A stretch of 64,000 nt of DNA from Limnothrix sp. CACIAM 69d (GTDB taxonomy: Bacteria; Cyanobacteriota; Cyanobacteriia; CACIAM-69d). A model generated the notes under the pieces. It was not told where the DNA came from. It did not search any database and worked only from the letters and a program-made list of their open reading frames with translations. Each line of letters opens with the position of its first letter. Position 1 is the first letter of the stretch. Location of the stretch: the NCBI GenBank assembly GCA_001913845.2, contig MKGP02000024.1, positions 27,443 to 91,442 of the forward strand, read 5' to 3'. The position numbers were made by a program, and so were the translations under genes. Of this stretch, positions 9,654 through 16,705 are shown piece by piece.

Positions 9654-10130
9654 ATGCCATCATCATCCTATCGAAACTTCCATCAAGGAAAAAATCGAAT
9701 TGATTCGTTGATTCAGCGAGCAAAGTCAGTTGGGAATTCACAAATTGAAAGTGATCTGGCTTGTTATATTTGCGTTCGTATATCAGGACTAATTGAGACG
9801 ACTGTGCAGGAATTTTATATTGATTATGCAGAATCAAAGTCAGCCCCTACCGTAGCGAAATATGTCAGTCATAAACTTAGGCGATTCCAAAATCCTGACA
9901 TGAATAGCTTAAAAGAATTAGCTAAGGAATTTAGTGAAGAGTGGAGTACAGAATTAGGAAGTATAGATCAAGAAGCTCAAGATGCAGTTACTAGCATTGT
10001 TAAAACGAGACATAGTATTGCTCATGGTGCTGACCAGAGAATTACCTTGGGAAAGGTTGAAGCATACTATAGGCAAGTAATAAAAGTTCTGCTAGTCATT
10101 CAACAACAATGCAATATTACTGAAGACTGA
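9654..10130 (+). CDS. HEPN-domain protein (RiboL-PSP-HEPN / MAE_28990-like)
   Basis: 158-residue all-helical protein. The motif KTRHSIAHG (R119-x4-H124) is the R-x4-6-H catalytic signature of HEPN ribonucleases, and the preceding helices (ICVRISGLIETTVQEFYIDY, about 39-58) resemble the RiboL-PSP-HEPN group often found in cyanobacteria. It begins 5 bp after the stop of the DUF262 gene, so the two are almost certainly co-transcribed. A plausible scheme is that the DUF262 protein senses modified or foreign DNA and HEPN cleaves RNA, or that the two form a toxin-antitoxin-like pair. Neither is demonstrated. Confidence 0.72.
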   Translation: MPSSSYRNFHQGKNRIDSLIQRAKSVGNSQIESDLACYICVRISGLIETTVQEFYIDYAESKSAPTVAKYVSHKLRRFQNPDMNSLKELAKEFSEEWSTELGSIDQEAQDAVTSIVKTRHSIAHGADQRITLGKVEAYYRQVIKVLLVIQQQCNITED

Positions 10131-10176
10131 ATTAACACTTTGGGCTAGTAGATTTTTCGTCCATAGGACTATTGCC

Positions 10177-10782
10177 ATGCTTCCTTCAAGATCTGTCATT
10201 ACCCAATCTACTCATGATTGCCTTCTTGATTATCCCGCTTGCACCGATGCTGAATTTATGGCATTGGGACGCGATGGGCATCGTCATGAATGGGTTAACG
10301 GACAGCTAATTGATATGGGTAATTCCGGTGCAAAGCATGGGTATTTGGCGATTATTTTGAGTGCGGCTTTGTTTACGGTGGTGGCGGCTCAAAAGTTGGG
10401 CGCGTTGTTTGATTCCAGTACTGCCTTCAAGATGAAAAATGGCAACAAGCGATCGCCCGATATTTCCTTCTTTGCTAAGGAACGGCTTCAGGGATTGGAT
10501 GACTTGCCGATCGGGTTCTTGGAAGGTGCGCCGGATCTGGTGATTGAAATTCTCTCGCCGACCAATACGATCGAGGAAATTGACGAAAAACTCATTGAAT
10601 ATTTTGAAAATGGTGCTCGGTTGATCTGGGTGATTAATCCGCGTCAGAATTATGTGTTGGTGTATCGATCGGCAACGGAACCCGATCGCCTTTTGAAATT
10701 GACCGATCAATTAGACGGCGAAGAGATTATTCCTGGGTTTTCGTTATCTGTTTCCCAGCTTTTTCAGTCTCGTTCTTTTTAG
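10177..10782 (+). CDS. Uma2 family endonuclease-like protein (DUF820)
   Basis: 201-residue member of the Uma2/DUF820 family, a PD-(D/E)xK nuclease-fold family hugely expanded in cyanobacteria. Core motif pieces are DFPACTDAEF-like N-terminus, HEWVNGQLIDM, RSPDISFFAKERL (about 88-100), GAPDLVIEILSPTNTIEEIDEKL (positions about 117-139; D119, E123 and the following SP are family features) and FENGARLIWVINPR. Catalytic acid residues appear present. Biological role of the family is unresolved. Transcribed with the second Uma2 gene, which starts 5 bp downstream. Confidence 0.85.
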   Translation: MLPSRSVITQSTHDCLLDYPACTDAEFMALGRDGHRHEWVNGQLIDMGNSGAKHGYLAIILSAALFTVVAAQKLGALFDSSTAFKMKNGNKRSPDISFFAKERLQGLDDLPIGFLEGAPDLVIEILSPTNTIEEIDEKLIEYFENGARLIWVINPRQNYVLVYRSATEPDRLLKLTDQLDGEEIIPGFSLSVSQLFQSRSF

Positions 10783-10787
10783 AGCTG

Positions 10788-11417
10788 ATGACTATTTTGG
10801 TGTCCGGTAATTTACCTACTCTGCCTCAGGCTGGACGATCGGATCAGCGGTTGCTGATGCCGGGAATCAGTTGGCAACGCTATAGCTGCTGGCTCGATCA
10901 TGTGGGAGATGAGTCGGGTTTGCGGCTGCTGTATTTGGATGGGGTTCTAGAAATTTTCATGCCATCGCCGGAGCATGAATTAATCAAAAAGGCGATCGCT
11001 CGATTGCTCGAACGCTATGCAGAAGAAGTGGAGATTGAACTTCATGCCTATGGCTCCACAACGTTTCGGCAATCATCGAAAGCGGCAGGATTGGAACCCG
11101 ATGAGTGCTACTGCATTGGCACCTTAAAGCCGCAACCAGATTTAGCGGTGGAAGTGAACCTAACCAGCGGTGGATTGGATAAGTTGGCAATTTATCGAGC
11201 GATCGGGGTGCCAGAGGTGTTGATTTGGCAAGACCAACAACTCACGCTCTATAACCTTCGGGGGGATGAGATCCAAATTGCCGATCGCAGCGAATTTTTT
11301 CCCGCTTTGGAAATTGCACAGTTAGCACAGTTTATTCAGCCCCAAAATCAACCGACGGCGATTAAGGCCTTTGTGAATTGGGTGCGATCGGGAGCCGAGC
11401 ACCCAGGGGCAAATTAG
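10788..11417 (+). CDS. Uma2 family endonuclease-like protein (DUF820)
   Basis: 209-residue second Uma2/DUF820 protein, only 5 bp after the preceding one but of a different subgroup. Visible features are the RLLMPGISWQRYSCWLDHVG N-terminus, LRLLYLDGVLEIFMPSPEHE, GLEPDECYCI and PQPDLAVEVNLTSGGLDKL (the D-x-A-x-E nuclease-like motif near residues 121-130), and YRAIGVPEVLIWQDQQL. The pair of dissimilar Uma2 genes in tandem suggests two sequential acquisitions rather than a recent duplication. It is convergent with crtH, 27 bp away. Function unknown beyond the nuclease fold. Confidence 0.85.
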   Translation: MTILVSGNLPTLPQAGRSDQRLLMPGISWQRYSCWLDHVGDESGLRLLYLDGVLEIFMPSPEHELIKKAIARLLERYAEEVEIELHAYGSTTFRQSSKAAGLEPDECYCIGTLKPQPDLAVEVNLTSGGLDKLAIYRAIGVPEVLIWQDQQLTLYNLRGDEIQIADRSEFFPALEIAQLAQFIQPQNQPTAIKAFVNWVRSGAEHPGAN

Positions 11418-11444
11418 CGCAAGGGACTGAATAGGATTGGGACT

Positions 11445-13001
11445 TTAAACCAAGCCCAGGTCGGCCGCCACGCGGTGCGCACAGGCGAACCCGGAGAATG
11501 CCACCGCGTTGAGGCCTTGGCCGGGAAAAGTGCTGTCGCCCACGCAATAGAGATTCTTAACGGCGGTGCGGTTAAAGGGCATGGTCAGCAAACCGGGAAG
11601 CTTGCGCCGGGGGATGGGCCCATAGGAGCCATCAACTCGGCCCAGGAAGCGGCGGTGGGTGCGCGGAGTGCCAATTTCGATGTAATCGATCGCCGCGTCT
11701 AACTGGGGCACGATCGGGGCGAGGCGATCGCACAGTTCTTGGGCTTTCTGTTCCTTTTGAGCTTGGTAGTCTTCGGGGCTGAGATTGAGCCAATCGCTGA
11801 TCCAGCAAGGGGTAAACACATGCAGGATGTGGTGATCGGGCGGGGCCAAGTCTGGATCAAGCAGGGTGGGAATTGACACAAACACCGTGCCGTAGGCGGC
11901 TTCCATCTGTTCCCAATTCTTGACTAGGATGTGGTGGCAGTCTGTGCCAGCGGGCAGGGCATCGGCGCGCACACCCATGTGGACACTGAGGAAGCTGGGG
12001 GATTTTTGATAGCGTTCTTGCCAACGATCTTCGTCCAGGGGTTGATCTCGATCGAGCAGTTGGCCAAAGGTATCCCAGCGGGTGGCGTTGGAAATCACCC
12101 GTTTGGCCCGCAACAGTTCGCCCGAAGCGAGCTTCACACCCACGGCGCGGCCCCCTTCCGTCACAATTTGGGTCACCCGCGCTTTGTATTGAATTCGGCC
12201 GCCGTGGGTTTCCAGCCCATCCACCAGCTTTTGGGCAATTTGACCCACGCCGCCTTTGGGATAGTTAATGCCGCCGTAGTGGCGATCGCTGAAAACCATG
12301 CCTGCGTTGATGGCTGGGGTGAGATCCGCAGGAACCACTGACCAGCAGTAGCATTCAATGTCAATGAATTTCAGCAGTTCCGGATCGCTGATGTAGCGCC
12401 GGGCGATCGCCCCGACATTTTGGGGTAAATATTTCACCAAGCCCAAACAGGCCAACGGGTTTTGGAAAAAGACCCGCATGAGGTAGCGCAGTTCTTCGAG
12501 CGATAGCAGCTCCATCGCATTCAGACAGTTAAAGATGGTCCAACATTCGTCGTAAAACTGGCGAATGCCTTGGCGCTCGTGGGGGAATCGATCGCCCAAC
12601 TCCTGCAAAAACTGTTCGTAGTCCCGATGCACTTTCACTTCCAGTTGGTTAGGAAGGTGGTAGTGAATTTGCACGGGGTCAGGAATGGTTTCGATCGTTT
12701 GGCCCACCGCTGCCAGAGCGCGGGTTAGCAAGTTGGTTGTGCCCTGTTGCCCAAAGCCAAAAATCATCGATGCGCCCACGTCGAAGCGGTAGCCCTCGCG
12801 CTCAAAATAACCGGCGCTGCCGCCAGGGATCAGGTAGCGCTCTAACACCAGCACCTTGGCTCCCTTGGCGGCCAATTGGGTGGCCGTGACCAATCCGCCA
12901 ATGCCGGAACCAATGACGATCGCATCCCAATCACGGGGTAATGGGTCGGTTTGCAGGGCGGTGGCGGTCGGGGCGATCGAGGGCTTATCCACGGCGGTCA
13001 T
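11445..13001 (-). CDS. crtH: carotene (prolycopene) isomerase CrtH
   Basis: Flavoprotein of carotenoid synthesis that isomerises tetra-cis-lycopene to all-trans-lycopene (CRTISO family) on thylakoid or plasma membranes. The N-terminal FAD Rossmann motif is [19 protein letters not shown] with the following [20 protein letters not shown], and then [12 protein letters not shown]. The C-terminal FAD segment is [20 protein letters not shown]. These match CrtH rather than phytoene desaturase CrtP/CrtQ. The ATG at 12999-13001 ([11 protein letters not shown]) gives 518 residues, close to the family norm; the open frame runs up to 13160 but those residues are unconserved and include repeats. A strong leftward promoter at 13496-13525 lies about 490 bp upstream but its transcript appears to terminate first. 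Confidence 0.92.
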   Translation of the reverse strand: MTAVDKPSIAPTATALQTDPLPRDWDAIVIGSGIGGLVTATQLAAKGAKVLVLERYLIPGGSAGYFEREGYRFDVGASMIFGFGQQGTTNLLTRALAAVGQTIETIPDPVQIHYHLPNQLEVKVHRDYEQFLQELGDRFPHERQGIRQFYDECWTIFNCLNAMELLSLEELRYLMRVFFQNPLACLGLVKYLPQNVGAIARRYISDPELLKFIDIECYCWSVVPADLTPAINAGMVFSDRHYGGINYPKGGVGQIAQKLVDGLETHGGRIQYKARVTQIVTEGGRAVGVKLASGELLRAKRVISNATRWDTFGQLLDRDQPLDEDRWQERYQKSPSFLSVHMGVRADALPAGTDCHHILVKNWEQMEAAYGTVFVSIPTLLDPDLAPPDHHILHVFTPCWISDWLNLSPEDYQAQKEQKAQELCDRLAPIVPQLDAAIDYIEIGTPRTHRRFLGRVDGSYGPIPRRKLPGLLTMPFNRTAVKNLYCVGDSTFPGQGLNAVAFSGFACAHRVAADLGLV

Positions 13002-13424
13002 GGCGACGGAAAGGGCGAAACAGCAACGGCAAGGCCCAGGGGCGCGGCCATGTTTGAGTGTAGCGTTCTCGTTGCGCGGCTCCAACCCGATCGCCCAGAG
13101 ATGCCGCTGCTGCTGGCTTTCCCGAGTCGATCGAGCAATAGGTTCAAAGCAATCACCCAAAGCGATTAATCACCCAACAGTAATCAATCACCCAAAGCGA
13201 ATGCTCTGCGCGATCGCTGGGCCTTCGCGGATCCTGGCCATTCAACACCGGAGGCCGATCGCGCTGTTGCCTCTGGGGCATTTTGGAACCGATCGCGGTT
13301 GGGGTGTGCCAACGGCTTTCCAGGATTTATTGCAAGAGTTTATCGATCAAGGTGGAACCTGAATCGCCGGGCTTGGTTGAAGCGGCGAGGGCGATCGGGT
13401 CTTGGTCTTAACCGGAAAATAACC

Positions 13425-13459
13425 AAAAAAAGGACTAATCCGCAATTGCAGACTAGCCC
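13425..13459 (-). terminator. strong intrinsic terminator ending the predicted small RNA
   Basis: On the minus strand GGGCTAGTCTGC (13448-13459) pairs with GCGGATTAGTCC (13432-13443) over 12 base pairs including G-U pairs, with an AATT loop (13444-13447). Seven consecutive T follow (13425-13431). This is a textbook rho-independent terminator about 30-65 nt downstream of the promoter. Confidence 0.8.
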
Positions 13460-13489
13460 CACCCGCCGTTTACTAGAGAGAAGAACACG
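13425..13489 (-). ncRNA. predicted small RNA, about 65 nt
   Basis: A leftward unit bounded by a near-consensus promoter (13496-13525) and a strong intrinsic terminator (13425-13459). The expected start is near 13489 and the expected transcript about 65 nt. The 5' part is single-stranded and pyrimidine-rich (TGTTCTTCTCTCT), a sequence that could pair with purine-rich ribosome-binding sites, followed by a G-rich stretch and the terminator hairpin. No open frame with a ribosome-binding site is present. It lacks the ACUCCUCACAC core of Yfr1 and the CRGUUUCCUCC core of Yfr2-type RNAs, so it is not recognised as either. It may alternatively be an attenuated leader of crtH. Confidence 0.6.
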
Positions 13490-13495
13490 CTCAAT

Positions 13496-13525
13496 ACAAT
13501 AGCGGCTACTAGGAATCTTTGTCAA
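13496..13525 (-). promoter_or_regulatory. near-consensus sigma70-type promoter reading leftward
   Basis: On the minus strand TTGACA (13520-13525) and TATTGT (13496-13501) are separated by 18 bp. The perfect -35 box in otherwise GC-rich DNA stands out. It drives the predicted small RNA and perhaps, by read-through, crtH. Confidence 0.72.
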
Positions 13526-13814
13526 CTCTCTTGCAAGATATTCTCATTAGAATTCTCCTCTAACCCCATGTACCCCCCGATCAACCCGCAATGGCCCCGC
13601 CACCGATCCTTGCTGGGTGTTGCTTGTATCGATCTCGTGTCGATCTCGCGCAATCCAGCCAGCACTCGGCAAGCCCGTCCCAACAACCGGGTAAAATCAA
13701 CCTGAATCTGCCCGCCATCCTAAAATTTCCAGTCGCCGAATTGCGGCCCTTGGCCGTTGTCGGCAGCTTCAGGCCGGGTTGATGGCTCCTTAAACCTTTC
13801 CCTTCGCTCTTCCC

Positions 13815-14468
13815 ATGCCGTTGCAACTTCGCGTTTACGTGCCACCCCATGCCCTCATTCAGCATTGGCTGGGTGTGGTGCGCGATGCCCAAACGCCGCC
13901 AACTTTGTTTCGCAGTGCGCTGACGGAGTTGGGGCGTTGGCTGGCCTATGAAGCGGTGCGCGAATGGTTGCCCATGGAAACGGCAGAGGTGGAAACGCCT
14001 TTGGGAACTTGTCCGGCAACGTTCATTTCGCCCGCCACTCCGATGGCTGTGGTGCCCATTTTGCGAGCAGGGTTGGCGTTGATGGAAGGGATTTTGCCAG
14101 TAGTGCCCTTGGCCAGTGTTTATCACCTGGGTTTGGTGCGCAATGAGGAAACTCTGGAGCCATCCTGCTATCTCAATCGATTACCGGCACAGTTTCCGGC
14201 GGAGGCGCGGGTGCTGATCTCAGAGCCGATGTTGGCAACGGGTGGGTCGATCGAGGCGGCCATGAAGGAGTTGACCCAACGGGGCCTCACGCCGGAGCAA
14301 ATTCGGATTATTTCGATCGTGGCGGCTCCTCCGGCCTTGCAACGCCTGAATCAGCAATTCCCCGGCTTGGTGATTTACACGGCGGCGATCGATGAGTCCG
14401 TGAATGATCAGGGCTGGATTGTGCCTGGGTTGGGAGATGCGGGCGATCGCGCTTTTGGAACCTTTTAA
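13815..14468 (+). CDS. upp: uracil phosphoribosyltransferase
   Basis: 217-residue cytosolic salvage enzyme converting uracil + PRPP to UMP. Characteristic pieces are AVVPILRAGLALMEGILPVVP (positions about 77-97), the LVRNEET segment, LISEPMLATGGSIEAAM (the PRPP-binding motif; the usual DPMLATGGS appears here as EPMLATGGS) and the C-terminal IDESVNDQGWIVPGLGDAGDRAFGT (positions about 192-216), which is the uracil-binding signature. Length is normal. The Glu replacing Asp in the PRPP loop is conservative and worth noting. The gene stands alone; upstream lies the divergently directed small RNA unit. Confidence 0.93.
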   Translation: MPLQLRVYVPPHALIQHWLGVVRDAQTPPTLFRSALTELGRWLAYEAVREWLPMETAEVETPLGTCPATFISPATPMAVVPILRAGLALMEGILPVVPLASVYHLGLVRNEETLEPSCYLNRLPAQFPAEARVLISEPMLATGGSIEAAMKELTQRGLTPEQIRIISIVAAPPALQRLNQQFPGLVIYTAAIDESVNDQGWIVPGLGDAGDRAFGTF

Positions 14469-14629
14469 AGCGGTTTGCCGAGGGTTACCCAGCACTTCAG
14501 TCCCAGTCTCTTCAGGATCCCATTGATCGCTCTGATTGACCTGATAATCGCAAGCACCATCGTTTTCAGCAATCTCATTCCCAGCATCGTTTTCTGAGCA
14601 CAAGCAACATTCTCAACGCAGGACGAGTT

Positions 14630-14986
14630 ATGGCAAACCGAGAGGGTTTTGGTAGTGGATTTTTTTGGGGGGCCCTGTTGGGGGGCGCTGTGGGGGGCCT
14701 GGTGGGGGCTGCCCTGGCCTCGCGCAACTCCGATGAGGGATTGGAAGAGCTGACGGAAAAGGGCGATCGGGAAGGGGCCGAACTGCCGCCGCGTCCCCGC
14801 CGTCGCCCTCGGTTGGCCGCCAGCGAAAGCAGTGAAGCCCGGATGGAAACGGCGCGCCAAGGACTGGAGGACAAAATTGCTCAGTTGAATGACGCGATCG
14901 ACGATGTGCGCCGTCAATTGGGTAGCCGGAATGGTCGTCCAGGGCCGGATGGGCGGGAAAAGCCCCTGAAACCCGAAGAGTCCTAG
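14630..14986 (+). CDS. small glycine-zipper (YtxH-like) hypothetical protein
   Basis: 118-residue protein. Residues 6-30 form a Gly/Ala-rich hydrophobic segment (FGSGFFWGALLGGAVGGLVG) of the glycine-zipper or YtxH type, suggesting membrane insertion. The rest is charged: an Arg/Pro-rich linker (PPRPRRRPRL) and a coiled-coil-like helix (ARQGLEDKIAQLNDAIDDVR). Proteins of this layout are common in cyanobacteria with no known role. Good ATG at 14630. The stop codon TAG is formed exactly where a MITE-like element begins (AGGGACTGTCGTC), so the original C-terminus may have been altered. Confidence 0.6.
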   Translation: MANREGFGSGFFWGALLGGAVGGLVGAALASRNSDEGLEELTEKGDREGAELPPRPRRRPRLAASESSEARMETARQGLEDKIAQLNDAIDDVRRQLGSRNGRPGPDGREKPLKPEES

Positions 14987-15174
14987 GGACTGTCGTCCGA
15001 TCGCCTGAAACCCTGATGATCTCGTTCTCCCAACCGATCAGTCGTAGGGGCGGGGTCTCCTCGCCCAGTTCCCGTGATCTTGGGTGTTCCCAGGGGTGAA
15101 CAGGGTTGTAGCGATCGCCCGGATTAGGGCTGGGAGACCCAACCCCTACGGCGATGGAAATGACGACATCCTCT
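14985..15174. repeat. MITE-like element, family B, with nested family C element
   Basis: 190-bp non-coding element with terminal inverted repeats: left AGGGACTGTCGTC, right (inverted) AGAGGATGTCGTCATTTC. Inside it, 15043-15150 is a second element with its own inverted ends (CGTAGGGGCGGGGTCTCC on the left; right end inverted CGTAGGGGTTGGGTCTCC), belonging to the family also seen between kdpA and kdpB. The composite lies between the glycine-zipper gene, whose stop it overlaps, and tRNA-Pro. Confidence 0.7.
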
Positions 15175-15336
15175 AAGCCCCTTGTTACGACGATCGGGGT
15201 ATGGGCAATCGATCATTTCTGAGGATGCGCCGGCCCGGACTGGCCAGCTCGATCGACCCCCTTGGCCACTTTGGACACAGAAATTTAACCAGGGCCCTTG
15301 GCAAATCAAATAAACATGCTATAGTAACTGGGCTAT

Positions 15337-15410
15337 CGGGGCGTAGCGCAGCTTGGTAGCGCACCACTTTGGGGTAGTGGGGGTCGTGGGTTCGAATCCC
15401 GCCGCTCCGA
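15337..15410 (+). tRNA. tRNA-Pro (anticodon GGG)
   Basis: 74-nt cloverleaf. The acceptor stem CGGGGCG pairs with CGCTCCG (one G-U), and the D-arm is GCGC..AGCTTGGTA..GCGC. Anticodon stem CCACT/AGTGG encloses loop TTGGGGT with anticodon GGG, and the T-arm is GTGGG-TTCGAAT-CCCGC. Discriminator base is A and CCA is not encoded. Stand-alone gene in a region without other genes. Confidence 0.96.
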
Positions 15411-15730
15411 TTTGCAAACAGTTTCCATGAAAACTCTTCAGCATGAACTGTTTTGCGAAAGTCCGAAAACCCCGATCTGAGAGCCATTCCACTCCCAGAT
15501 GACTAACAGTCCACAAGGTAAAAGGTAGCGATCTTCGCTGCCTTTTTTGTTGGGCACTTGGCGTTGGGGCCAGGTCAAGATTGAGCATGTTTTGACTGGG
15601 TGGATATGGGCCGGGTGGATTCCGGCTTGATGATTTTTTGACCCATTCGGTTGGTGTTCGTCGCTCGTTTTTGCTTTTGTTGAAAGCGCCGTATTTTCAG
15701 GTGCTGGTGTCGCCCAGTTATCGCTAACCA

Positions 15731-16705
15731 GTGATCGCCAATTTATCGCCAATGGATGTGCCCTTGTCTGCCTGTGCTTTGACCCCTTGGATTTTGCGCG
15801 ATCGCCCTTGGACTTGGGGCGATCGCACCTATTTGATGGGGGTGCTGAATGTCACGCCCGACAGTTTTAGCGATGGGGGGCAATTTGACCAACTGGAAAC
15901 GGCGATCGCCCAGGCTCACCAACTGGCGGCGGACGGGGCCGATTGGTTAGACATTGGCGGAGAATCGACGCGCCCCGATGCCCAGCCGGTTTCTGCCCAG
16001 GAAGAGATCGATCGGGTTGTGCCGGTGATTGCGGCCCTGCGGCGGGGGTGGCGGGATTTTGCGCCTCTGGATTTGCCCATTTCGATCGACACAACCAAAG
16101 CGATCGTGGCCCGCGCGGCGATCGAGGCGGGAGCCGATGTGGTGAATGATGTGTCTGGGGGCTTGTATGACCCGGACTTGCTGCCCACGGTGGCAACCTT
16201 GGGCGTGCCGGTGATTTTGATGCATTTGCGCGGCACACCCCAAACCATGCAGCAACTTACGGATTACAGTGATTTTGCGGGCCAGGGTGGGGCGGGTGAA
16301 TTGCCTGGTCAACAGTTGCCCGATGTGGTGATGGCCGTGCGATCGAGCTTGGTGGAACGGGTGGCGGCGGCGATCGAGGCGGGGATTCCGGCGGCCCAAA
16401 TTGCGATCGATCCGGGCATTGGCTTTGCCAAAACCGCTGAACAAAACCTCGCCCTCCTGCGGCATTTGCCCAGCTTGCGATCGCTGGGTCATCCCCTTTT
16501 GGTGGGCCCCTCCCGCAAGAGCTTCATTGGCAAAATTCTGGAGCAACCGGATCCGAAACAGCGGGTTTGGGGAACCGGGGCGGCCTGCGCGGCCTGTGTG
16601 GCCGGCGGGGCTGACTGGGTGCGGGTGCATGATATTCAGCAAATGCGCGACGTGGTGCGGGTGGCAGACGCGATATGGCGTGGGTGGCAATCGGGCGAAA
16701 CATAG
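15731..16705 (+). CDS. folP: dihydropteroate synthase
   Basis: 324-residue TIM-barrel enzyme of folate synthesis joining p-aminobenzoate and hydroxymethyl-dihydropterin pyrophosphate. Motifs: LMGVLNVTPDSFSDGGQF (the pyrophosphate loop), DWLDIGGESTRPDAQPVSAQEE (positions about 75-96), ISIDTTKAIVA, VNDVSGGLYD, VILMHLRGTP, IAIDPGIGFAKT, LVGPSRKSFIG and the C-terminal VRVHDIQQMRDVVRVADA. The frame opens with GTG at 15731; an in-frame ATG at 15752 is an equally good start. The partner enzyme gene folK is elsewhere in this window (40.4 kb), not linked. The 3' end overlaps the start of the next gene by about 30 bp. Confidence 0.95.
   Translation: MIANLSPMDVPLSACALTPWILRDRPWTWGDRTYLMGVLNVTPDSFSDGGQFDQLETAIAQAHQLAADGADWLDIGGESTRPDAQPVSAQEEIDRVVPVIAALRRGWRDFAPLDLPISIDTTKAIVARAAIEAGADVVNDVSGGLYDPDLLPTVATLGVPVILMHLRGTPQTMQQLTDYSDFAGQGGAGELPGQQLPDVVMAVRSSLVERVAAAIEAGIPAAQIAIDPGIGFAKTAEQNLALLRHLPSLRSLGHPLLVGPSRKSFIGKILEQPDPKQRVWGTGAACAACVAGGADWVRVHDIQQMRDVVRVADAIWRGWQSGET

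Noticed and set aside
13002..13160. In-frame N-terminal extension of crtH
   Set aside because: Not conserved, Cys/Arg-rich; the FAD motif is at the right distance from ATG 13001.
13340..13525. 61-residue frame on the small RNA strand
   Set aside because: Its start lies upstream of the expected transcript start and it runs through the terminator; the RNA interpretation fits better.
15185..15487. 100-residue frame on the minus strand with GGIRTHDPHYPKVVRYQAAL
   Set aside because: This is the antisense of the tRNA-Pro gene; the phrase is a known annotation artefact of that tRNA.
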